Below are positions 1 to 5,098 of a DNA stretch of 5,181 nt, in pieces (position 1 is the first letter of the stretch; every line of letters starts with the position of its first letter). Source of the stretch: Thermodesulfovibrionia bacterium (GTDB lineage: Bacteria > Nitrospirota > Thermodesulfovibrionia > UBA6902); the NCBI GenBank assembly GCA_947258735.1, contig CAMYJJ010000223.1:1-5181 (forward strand). The letters run 5' to 3'. The notes under the pieces were generated by a model. That model did no database searches, was not told the origin of the DNA, and worked only from the letters and a program-made list of their open reading frames with translations. The position numbers and the translations under genes are program-made.

Positions 1-88
1 TCTGCATATAGGTTAATCTGTCATATTGCCTTATTCATACAATACCACGCAACAAGAATTCAGCTATATATATTCTCTGCCTATATTA

Positions 89-646
89 TCATTTTAACAT
101 CTCCTTCAAATTCAGGAGAGTCTCAACCGCTGGATGGTCTGACGGGTCCTTTGAAAAATATGAATAACGAATATTCCCTTCTGTATCAATCAGGAATACA
201 CCGGGAAGCTGCATCGTATCTCCCCGTGGTATGCCCGGCATGTATCCCTGCGACATGGCCCTCATCCCTTTCAGCAGGACTGACGCTCGGGCCATACTTG
301 CAACTGTGCCTCTTTTAAGATCGTATAGACGGTAAAGCTCTTTGTCAGGATCGCATATGATCGGGAAAGAAAGAGAAAACTCTTTTCTGAACTGTTCAGC
401 CTGCTCAGGTTTTCCAAGCCCGACCAAAACCACAGTGATACCCGCCTCAATGAACTTATCCCGTACGCCGTGCAACTGCACCGCCTGCTTCCGGCAGAAA
501 GGTCAGCCAAAGTGCCTCAGAAACACAAGAAGCAAAGGTTTATCTTTCCAGAAGTCCCTGATAGCAAGAGACGTTCCGTCGGACATGGTCACATCGGTAT
601 CCGGTGCTTTTTTTATGTCTGACTCTTTCAAAATATTATTGAACAA
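89..646 (-). CDS. Selenocysteine-containing peroxiredoxin-like protein (AhpC-TSA_2 / SelU-PRXL2 type, UxxC)
   Basis: This is a predicted thioredoxin-fold redox protein of about 185 residues, probably reducing peroxides or disulfides in the cytoplasm, as no signal peptide is seen. Minus-strand translation gives KPLLLVFLRHFG, then TGA (503-505), then PFCRKQ, continuing in the same frame to a TGA stop at 89-91. The pattern FLRHFGCPFCR.Q is the hallmark of the AhpC-TSA_2 family (PF13911), which includes eukaryotic SelU/PRXL2, so TGA sits exactly at the redox Cys. With the start used here, Sec is residue 48, the resolving Cys 51 and another Cys 98. Later family features are VVLVGLGKPEQAEQF, FPIICDPDKELYRLYDLKRG and PGVFLIDTEGNIRYSYFSKDPSDHP. 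The start is uncertain: TTG 644-646 includes the family's usual APD segment; alternatives are TTG 629-631, GTG 590-592 and ATG 584-586, none with a good ribosome site. GTG 479-481 would delete the active site. The gene follows sodC by about 29 bases. The alternative reading is a pseudogene with Cys mutated to stop; conservation across the TGA and the hairpin argue against that. Confidence 0.82.
467..484 (-). promoter_or_regulatory. Candidate bacterial SECIS hairpin
   Basis: Read on the minus strand, GCGGUGC-AGUU-GCACGGC folds into four base pairs (GUGC/GCAC), one G-G mismatch, then two further pairs, closed by the tetraloop AGUU. The apical loop begins 25 nt after the TGA, within the roughly 16-37 nt expected of bacterial SECIS elements. 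The second loop base is G and is followed by U, like the G-U that SelB recognises in the E. coli fdhF element. It lies inside the coding region, as bacterial SECIS elements do. A second small hairpin (485-497, stem CUGC/GCAG) sits closer to the TGA and could stack beneath it. The fold was done by eye, with no energy calculated. Confidence 0.62.
503..505 (-). other. In-frame TGA, predicted selenocysteine codon
   Basis: The codon lies between GGC (Gly) and CCT-TTC-TGC (Pro-Phe-Cys), exactly where AhpC-TSA_2 proteins carry the first Cys of CxxC. Reassignment of TGA to Trp is unlikely, because TGA also ends this gene (89-91) and the glycosyltransferase (2667-2669), while Trp is TGG elsewhere. A single change from TGC or TGT could also create it, so sequencing error or pseudogenisation cannot be fully excluded. 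Confidence 0.8.
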
Positions 647-652
647 TGTTTC

Positions 653-677
653 AACCGCTTGATCGGTTCAAGCGGTT
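653..677 (-). other. Perfect 10-bp inverted repeat at the sodC stop codon
   Basis: The arms AACCGCTTGA (653-662) and TCAAGCGGTT (668-677) are exact reverse complements around a 5-nt loop. The hairpin includes two bases of the sodC TAA stop and ends just before the start region of the downstream selenoprotein gene. On the minus strand it is followed by GAAACATTG, not a T tract, so it is not a standard intrinsic terminator. It may instead protect the 3' end of the sodC message, attenuate read-through, or control translation of the next gene. Confidence 0.6.
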
Positions 678-1260
678 AATACCCTTTCTTCTTATCCTTA
701 ACCATGTTGATAATACCGCATGCATCGCGGGATCCGCCGGCACATCCCTTGACCACTCCTTCCGGGCAGTAGGTATCCATATTCGTGTGAATGATGAAAG
801 AACTGCCATCTTCATCAAATAAAGAGAGCGGTCCTTCAGAAAGCGTTATCCGGCTGGTAGTTGTTTTCATAGATCCTTTTCCATTCTTTGAATCAATATT
901 TACCAGGTCGCCGGAGTGAAATGGATGGTTGCCGTCTGGATTGGTAAAGCCATGGGGTCCGGGATCAAAATGTCCTTTTGCTGCACCGCATGGTTCACAC
1001 TGGGCAGTTTCATGGATATGGACAGCATGCCTGCCATCAGTCAGGCCCTTTACCTTTAAATGAATATCAACAAGCTTTACTCCCTCTCCAGATTTGTGCT
1101 CTTTTAATGTTGCTGTTCCGGATATCCCTGCGTCAGTACACCCTTTGATCGTTGCCTCTGCTTTTTTTCCCTTTTTCCCCCAGGCATCAGCAAAATCAAT
1201 GCTTCCCAGGCATATCAATGTAACGGCAAGTGCGGTAAAAACTATCCATCTCTTCTTCAT
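676..1260 (-). CDS. sodC: Exported Cu/Zn superoxide dismutase
   Basis: The enzyme converts superoxide to oxygen and hydrogen peroxide outside the cytoplasm. The 194-residue product begins with a signal peptide (MKKR, hydrophobic 5-20) with likely cleavage after FADA (26). Copper ligands are H81 and H83 (HAVHIH), bridging H97 (GHFDP) and H158 (FIIHTN). Zinc ligands are H97, H103, H115 and D118 (HSGDL). D162 matches the second-shell Asp, R178 the active-site Arg, and C181 pairs with C88 or C91 as the conserved disulfide. The H97-H103 gap is two residues shorter than the canonical eight, and extra cysteines (C41, C165, C173) and H112 may form additional bonds or metal contacts. A strong ribosome site (AAAGGAGGA, about 8 bases before ATG) fixes the start. 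The gene lies 72 bases after the cytochrome and just before the selenoprotein, suggesting one transcript. There is no proper lipobox, so the protein is probably soluble periplasmic. Confidence 0.95.
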   Translation of the reverse strand: MKKRWIVFTALAVTLICLGSIDFADAWGKKGKKAEATIKGCTDAGISGTATLKEHKSGEGVKLVDIHLKVKGLTDGRHAVHIHETAQCEPCGAAKGHFDPGPHGFTNPDGNHPFHSGDLVNIDSKNGKGSMKTTTSRITLSEGPLSLFDEDGSSFIIHTNMDTYCPEGVVKGCAGGSRDACGIINMVKDKKKGY

Positions 1261-1332
1261 TGTACATATCCTCCTTTCAAGATACTCACATTATTGATAT
1301 AATTATCCCATCAGCAGGATAAATCAGAATCC

Positions 1333-1605
1333 TTATGATCCATAATTATCAGCAAGATAATCTATGATAGTCTTTGCCTCATCATCTGTAATGGGGCAGC
1401 CGTTTACGTTTTTCATTCTCATTACTGTCGTCTTCCATGCTTCTTCTGTCTTTTTCTTTGACTTCGGTCTCTCAATTGAATGGCAGCGACTGCACTTGCC
1501 TTCAAATAGTGCTTTGGCATCAACCTTCTTTTCTTCACCATAAACAGTTATCGCTGACACAGTCATAAATATCAGCACTGCAACATAAACTGCAAGTTTA
1601 TTCAT
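1333..1605 (-). CDS. Small exported monoheme c-type cytochrome
   Basis: This is a one-electron carrier of 90 residues in the periplasm. The N-terminus MNKLAVYVAVLIFMTVSA is a signal peptide with likely cleavage near VYG (23). The mature protein of about 67 residues has one heme-attachment site, CSRCH (C38, C41, H42). M62 or M64, in the segment W-KTTVMRMKN, is the likely distal ligand. The rest, ITDDEAKTIIDYLADNYG, is the typical C-terminal helix of small class I cytochromes. Family members with the order CxxCH, then Arg-Pro, then W..VV.RM are common as stand-alone electron carriers; its specific partner is not identifiable. An extra Cys (C70) is unusual. The ribosome site GAGGAGGA lies about 8 bases before ATG. 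It is the first gene of the block, behind a sigma70-like promoter, with sodC and the selenoprotein downstream. It might accept electrons from superoxide or serve respiration; this role is inference. Confidence 0.9.
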   Translation of the reverse strand: MNKLAVYVAVLIFMTVSAITVYGEEKKVDAKALFEGKCSRCHSIERPKSKKKTEEAWKTTVMRMKNVNGCPITDDEAKTIIDYLADNYGS

Positions 1606-1657
1606 ACTTCTTCCTCCTCTTGTAAATGGTTGCTATGATCGATATATTCTTTTCTTA

Positions 1658-1686
1658 TATATATCACTTATGCGGATGAACGTCAA
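1658..1686 (-). promoter_or_regulatory. Sigma70-like promoter of the cytochrome-sodC-selenoprotein block
   Basis: On the minus strand, TTGACG (1686-1681, five of six consensus bases) is followed by a 17-base spacer and TATATA (1663-1658, four of six). This predicts transcription starting near 1650, about 45 bases before the cytochrome ATG. No second promoter of similar quality was seen in the 72 bases before sodC, which supports co-transcription. The local sequence is AT-rich, so chance matches are possible. Confidence 0.5.
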
Positions 1687-1730
1687 TCAATCAGATATTA
1701 AACTATTAGTTCATAATATTTTGGAACAGA

Positions 1731-1810
1731 TGTCATCCTGAACTTGTTGCAGGATCTCAAGATATGTAATGTGCAAAAAAAAGGGATTCTGAAATGAATT
1801 CAGAATGACA
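1731..1810. repeat. 80-bp imperfect palindromic dispersed-type repeat
   Basis: The left end (TGTCATCCTGAACTTGTTGC...) and the reverse complement of the right end (TGTCATTCTGAATTCATTTC...) match over most of 28 positions. Each arm contains its own small hairpin (TCCTG/CAGGA on the left, ATTCTGAA/TTCAGAAT on the right). This is the form of short non-coding repeats, often present in many genomic copies in environmental bacteria. It shares the GTCAT...ATGAC ends and two-hairpin layout of the elements at 2561 and 5010 but not their stem sequence. It fills much of the 237-base gap between the deacetylase stop and the cytochrome start. Confidence 0.75.
1775..1806 (-). terminator. Intrinsic-terminator-like hairpin for the deacetylase operon
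   Basis: On the minus strand an 8-bp stem (ATTCTGAA/TTCAGAAT, 5-base loop, 1806-1786) is followed by CCC and eight T residues (1782-1775). It stands about 37 bases after the deacetylase stop codon and would end transcription before the cytochrome promoter. The hairpin is one arm of the palindromic repeat, so the repeat itself appears to supply the terminator. The stem is AT-rich and may be only moderately efficient. Confidence 0.55.
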
Positions 1811-1842
1811 TAGTGATTGTTTTATATGCTTTTTTACAATCC

Positions 1843-2538
1843 TTACTCAGTGATCTCTAACCGGTAAAAGGCTTCTCCAAGCTCGAATTCTTCTCCTTCT
1901 GCCATTTTCTGACAGAACTCGCGGAGCCATGCATCAAGGTCCGGCTTGTTCATTTCCCTGACCTGGCTTTCATGACAGCGCAGGGCTTTTATTTTCTGCT
2001 CAAAGGTATGGGTAATATCCACCTGCAAATTCGGATTATCCGCTCCCCAGAAATACAGCTCCCTGACTTTATGAGGATTAAGCCCTTCTTCCAGTAAATC
2101 AGGATAGGCAAGATGGTCCCTTGCAAAAGGATATACCGCATCGAGAGTAACTTGGCCGATAATACGGTGGTCCCGGTGCCATATGTACCGGCGGTAAGGA
2201 TCAGATGTTACAACGGTATGCGGACGATATTTCCTGATAACACGAACGATCTCTTTTCTGAATTCCGGCGTGTCCTCGAGTCCCTGATCAGGATGCCGTA
2301 AAAACACTGTTTCCCGGACTCCCAGTACGTCTGCTGCTGCACGCTGCTCCTTCTCCCTGATTGCAGAAAGATCATCCGGTTTCAGTTCGAGGTCTGTCGT
2401 CCCCTTTTCTCCGCTTGTGCAGACAACATATACGGCACTTTTCCCTTCCTGTGCCCAGCGGGCCACGGTTCCTGCCGCGCCAAACTCTGCATCATCAGGA
2501 TGGGCAGATATGACAAGTATGTCAGAGGAATTAGTCAT
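1843..2538 (-). CDS. PIG-L / LmbE family zinc-dependent N-deacetylase
   Basis: The enzyme is predicted to remove an acetyl group from an N-acetylglucosamine-type sugar in the cytoplasm. With the start used here it has 231 residues, close to the usual BshB/LmbE length and shorter than MshB. The motif AHPDDAEFG supplies zinc ligands H13 and D16 and catalytic base D15; HRDH (121-124) supplies the third zinc ligand, H124. C-terminal segments K..AL.CHESQV and GEAFYRLE are typical of the family. ATG 2536-2538 is preferred because homologues begin a few residues before the first beta strand (DILVISAHPDD). The ATG at 2563-2565 would add nine residues but lies inside a repeat element. The gene follows a GT4 glycosyltransferase, a pairing used in mycothiol, bacillithiol and GPI-like pathways. 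The substrate is not deducible. A terminator-like hairpin lies downstream. Confidence 0.92.
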   Translation of the reverse strand: MTNSSDILVISAHPDDAEFGAAGTVARWAQEGKSAVYVVCTSGEKGTTDLELKPDDLSAIREKEQRAAADVLGVRETVFLRHPDQGLEDTPEFRKEIVRVIRKYRPHTVVTSDPYRRYIWHRDHRIIGQVTLDAVYPFARDHLAYPDLLEEGLNPHKVRELYFWGADNPNLQVDITHTFEQKIKALRCHESQVREMNKPDLDAWLREFCQKMAEGEEFELGEAFYRLEITE

Positions 2539-2560
2539 ATTAAGCTTAGAAATATTTGCC

Positions 2561-2633
2561 GTCATTCCCGCGAAGGCGGGAATCCAGGATTTTCAAAACT
2601 GCTGGATGCCCGCTTACCACATGCGGGCATGAC
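2561..2633. repeat. Paired-hairpin repeat, copy 1 (GTCAT...ATGAC family)
   Basis: A 27-base arm (2561-2587) holds the stem ATTCCCGC/GCGGGAAT with loop GAAG. A 32-base arm (2602-2633) holds ATGCCCGC/GCGGGCAT with a 9-base loop. The arms face each other around a 14-base spacer and begin and end with GTCAT and ATGAC. It lies between the glycosyltransferase and deacetylase genes, where transcribed hairpins could stabilise or attenuate the operon message. The 27-base arm is repeated exactly, inverted, at 5057-5083. Confidence 0.88.
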
Positions 2634-2666
2634 GCTACATGTTGAATTATATTGACTCAGCTTTTA

Positions 2667-3932
2667 TCACGATACAAGCGCCTGTTGCCTGTTCTCTATT
2701 TCATCAGAAACTGCTTGATGATAATCCTTCATAAGTTTCAAGGCACTATTATTCCATCCATGTTTAAGGACTGACTGCCGAACTGCTTCCCTGTTCATTC
2801 GTTTCTTGACAGGCATTCCAATGAAGTCTTTGATCGCCTTTGCATAGGCATGAGGACTGGGATCATTAACAATGGCCCCTGTCAGACCGTTTTGAATTAT
2901 GTTATCCATGGCCCCGACATTTGATGCAACCACTGGTGTGCCGCAGGCCAGTGATTCAAGCGCCACAAGCCCGAAGCTTTCATAATAAGACGGAAGCACA
3001 AGCAGGTCAGCCGCACTGTAAAACAGAGGAAGTTCATCATGGTCTGCCCTTCCCCTGAGAATTACCTTATCGAGAATGCCCATCCTTCGCGCCATTCGCT
3101 TTATTTTCAGTGAGTCAGCGCTTGTAATCCCGTCACCTCCAACCATTACCAGTCTAAAGTCTTTTTTCTGTCGTAAATGCCCCATGGCATAAAGAAGCCT
3201 GTCTATTCCTTTCACCAGTGCAAACCGCCCAACATACAACAGGAAATCCTTTTCAACCGGAAGATCCAATACTTCTCTGGCCTTCTCCTTATCAAAGGGA
3301 CTAAACCTGTCAAGATTTACCCCGCAGGGAACCAGTCTGATCCTGTCATCGGGTACCTTAAGATATTTGGTAATATAGTTTTTTTCTCTTACCGTAGGGG
3401 CGAGGATGAGATCACATTGATTGGCGAGTCTCTTTTCTGAAACGAGCCTGTCTGTGGGTTCCTGTTCATAACAGCTTATTTTTTTTACTATGCCTGTTGT
3501 ATGCAAAGTCAAAAGATGGGGCACATCCCAGCGCTTCTGCGCAATCGTACCTATCTGTCCCGATACCCAGTAGTGGCTGTGCACCAGGTCATAGGATAAT
3601 GAATTCCTCAATCTAAACATTTCAAGTGACGACCACAGTTCAGGAAGATGTAAATAAAGCTTGTTCCCGGCAATATGACGGGATCCAGGTGTTTTCAGAT
3701 ATATTACGCGAACATTGTCTGCAATACGCATTGTATCACTGTGCCCTTCCCCCGAAGATTTCGTAAATATATCTACATGGTGTCCGGCACGTCCCAGCTC
3801 TCGTGAAAGCTCCTGAATATAGATGCTCATGCCGCCCGTGTCCCGGGTCCCGAGCTTGCCCAGCGGATCAGAATGAATGCTGAGCATTGCGATTGTTAAT
3901 GATTTACCTGAAAATGATCTCATGTTGATCAT
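2667..3932 (-). CDS. GT4 family glycosyltransferase, MshA-like
   Basis: This is a retaining GT-B glycosyltransferase of 421 residues that moves a sugar from a nucleotide donor to an unknown acceptor. The N-terminal half resembles MshA (UDP-GlcNAc to inositol phosphate) and sucrose-phosphate-synthase-type enzymes: AMLSIHSDPLGKLGTRDTGGM (15-35) with the Gly-Gly donor loop, then HVDIFT (52-57) and DLVHSHYWVSGQIG (115-128). The C-terminal half has LYVGRF (232-237), K241, VMVGGDG (262-268), and the EX7E motif in YESFGLVALESLACGTPVV (E318 and E326). No membrane segment is visible. It begins five bases after the upstream GNAT-like gene stops and has no clear ribosome site, so translation is probably coupled; ATG 3921-3923 is a possible alternative start. 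MshA-like similarity and the downstream PIG-L deacetylase suggest a GlcNAc-containing product, but BshA-like, glycolipid or exopolysaccharide roles are equally open. Confidence 0.92.
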   Translation of the reverse strand: MINMRSFSGKSLTIAMLSIHSDPLGKLGTRDTGGMSIYIQELSRELGRAGHHVDIFTKSSGEGHSDTMRIADNVRVIYLKTPGSRHIAGNKLYLHLPELWSSLEMFRLRNSLSYDLVHSHYWVSGQIGTIAQKRWDVPHLLTLHTTGIVKKISCYEQEPTDRLVSEKRLANQCDLILAPTVREKNYITKYLKVPDDRIRLVPCGVNLDRFSPFDKEKAREVLDLPVEKDFLLYVGRFALVKGIDRLLYAMGHLRQKKDFRLVMVGGDGITSADSLKIKRMARRMGILDKVILRGRADHDELPLFYSAADLLVLPSYYESFGLVALESLACGTPVVASNVGAMDNIIQNGLTGAIVNDPSPHAYAKAIKDFIGMPVKKRMNREAVRQSVLKHGWNNSALKLMKDYHQAVSDEIENRQQALVS

Positions 3933-3937
3933 TCATT

Positions 3938-4948
3938 TTATACAATTAACTGTTTCAGTTCAATCCGATACCTGTGCAGCGGTTCCGGTCTTCCACCCAG
4001 CTGCCGTTTATATTTCTCATCACCCTTAAGAAAGTTAAAGCTTTTTCTTCCCCTCTGAATGCTGTCCTTAATGCCAAAAACTTTTGAAAGAAAGCCAACG
4101 CTCAGGTTCCGGTACCGGCTGTTGTAGCCATTGTTGTACAGATATACTGTTTCTCTATAATCAAAGAAGATAACTGCTGCAGCTGTTTCATTATTGATAT
4201 CGAGAAACAATATTCTCAAATGCCCTGTTTTTGCCATTTCTGCTGCCAGCATTCTGAAAAAGGACTCCATGGGAGCTGTTAAGAATTCAGATTTCTCAGG
4301 TATATTCATTCTGAAAATTTTAAAAAACATGTCCATTGCCGGTCTGACCTGATCAGCATCCTCAACTATTCGAATTTCAATATTGCCGGCATCGTGGAGA
4401 CGTCGCAGCTTACGCCGTATCTCATGCCGCTCCTTTCCGTTCAATTGATAAAGGTAATCATCCCATATCTGCGGAAGCTCCAGGTCGTATATTCGGTCAG
4501 ATGGATCTGAATGAACGGTACATTGTATATCATCAGCATTCGCTGAGAGGGTTGAAATTATGGGGGAATCCCCGCACACATGGCCAGCGTCCAGATGGGT
4601 TACACCCTTCTTCCGAAGATAATCAAGGAGGACCCTGAAAAAATGTATTTCCTCTCCAGGTGCGATTATAAAATCAAGATAATCACAAACATCTTGATCA
4701 CCGATAATAAAGGCGGTACTCTCCTTGGTGTAAAGGGGGGCAATGCCAATGATTTTCCCCTTTATCGAGATCGAGCAGATATGTAATGATTTTTCCGCAC
4801 CAAATGTACTCCACCATGCCTTTAGCCAGGGAGGCAGAACAAAAAGACAGTCCCAGTTCAGACGACTCGCCGGATCCTTCCAGATTTTGAAGAGGGAATC
4901 GAAAGATTCGATTGTTACTTTTACTCGTTCAGGCAGAATATTTGGCAT
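3938..4948 (-). CDS. GNAT-fold protein of the CelD/BcsL (Acetyltransf_6) family
   Basis: This predicted acyl- or aminoacyl-transferase has 336 residues. It has two half-domains: an N-terminal one (about 28-160) with WDCLFVLPPWLKAWW, GKIIGIAPLY (64-73), DVCDYLDFIIAPGEE (86-100) and a D-SPI segment (127-130); and a C-terminal GNAT/FemAB-like one (about 161-330) with YLYQLNGKERHEIRRKLRRL (165-184), ETVYLYNNGYNSRY (266-279) and FNFLKGDEKYKRQLGG (304-319). These are hallmarks of PF13480, found in exopolysaccharide and cellulose gene clusters and related to FemAB. It is not the tandem-GNAT MshD type. The substrate is unknown; a sugar amine freed by the neighbouring deacetylase would be a logical acceptor, but this is inference. 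It opens the operon, with a 5-base gap to the glycosyltransferase. No strong ribosome site precedes the ATG. Confidence 0.85.
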   Translation of the reverse strand: MPNILPERVKVTIESFDSLFKIWKDPASRLNWDCLFVLPPWLKAWWSTFGAEKSLHICSISIKGKIIGIAPLYTKESTAFIIGDQDVCDYLDFIIAPGEEIHFFRVLLDYLRKKGVTHLDAGHVCGDSPIISTLSANADDIQCTVHSDPSDRIYDLELPQIWDDYLYQLNGKERHEIRRKLRRLHDAGNIEIRIVEDADQVRPAMDMFFKIFRMNIPEKSEFLTAPMESFFRMLAAEMAKTGHLRILFLDINNETAAAVIFFDYRETVYLYNNGYNSRYRNLSVGFLSKVFGIKDSIQRGRKSFNFLKGDEKYKRQLGGRPEPLHRYRIELKQLIV

Positions 4949-5009
4949 GCTTTATCTATCAGTCTATTTATCTTGAGAGGATCTCTGTAAAATGCTTTAT
5001 TATTTTTTT

Positions 5010-5083
5010 GTCATGCCCGAGTTTCTTTATCGGGCATCCAGAATCTGTTAAAAAGACTGGATTCCCGCCTTCGCGGGAATGAC
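5010..5083. repeat. Paired-hairpin repeat, copy 2 (inverted relative to copy 1)
   Basis: A 32-base arm (5010-5041) holds stem ATGCCCGA/TCGGGCAT with a 10-base loop region. A 27-base arm (5057-5083) is the exact reverse complement of 2561-2587. The layout is that of copy 1 turned around. Against the 32-base arm of copy 1, the innermost stem pair changes from C-G to A-T on both sides, a compensatory change. The element lies about 60 bases upstream of the GNAT-like gene, after a run of T residues (5003-5009). Confidence 0.88.
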
Positions 5084-5098
5084 GGACGAATAATCGAT

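Noticed and set aside
1..88. Terminator or gene after the selenoprotein
   Set aside because: The stretch is AT-rich with no hairpin plus T tract and no supported reading frame.
485..497. The hairpin closest to the TGA (CUGC/GCAG, loop CGGAA) as the SECIS
   Set aside because: Its loop starts only 9 nt after the TGA, nearer than the usual minimum of about 16, so the next hairpin is preferred.
503..505. TGA read as Trp or Gly by an alternative genetic code
   Set aside because: TGA terminates this gene and the glycosyltransferase, and TGG codes Trp in all genes. The family needs Cys or Sec at this site.
342..662. Plus-strand open frame opposite the selenoprotein gene
   Set aside because: It is antisense to a gene with a clear family motif, has no family features or ribosome site of its own, and is open only by chance.
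668..670. A second in-frame TGA upstream of the selenoprotein reading frame as another Sec codon
   Set aside because: It lies in the hairpin next to the sodC stop, with no conserved family motif around it. It simply closes the frame before any start codon.
676..1260. SodC as a lipoprotein with a lipobox around Cys17
   Set aside because: The residue before Cys17 is Ile, whereas a lipobox needs Gly, Ala or Ser there. A signal peptidase I site at FADA fits better.
2561..2633. Repeats as a CRISPR array or an IS terminal inverted repeat
   Set aside because: There is no regular array of repeat and spacer units, and no transposase or target-site duplication is visible. Paired hairpins fit a REP-like element better.
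3177..3440. Plus-strand open frames opposite the glycosyltransferase, deacetylase and GNAT-like genes
   Set aside because: All are short, antisense to well-supported genes, and show low-complexity or unnatural translations.
4949..5009. Promoter for the GNAT-like gene
   Set aside because: TTTACA is present on the minus strand, but no convincing -10 box follows at 16-18 bases, so nothing is claimed.
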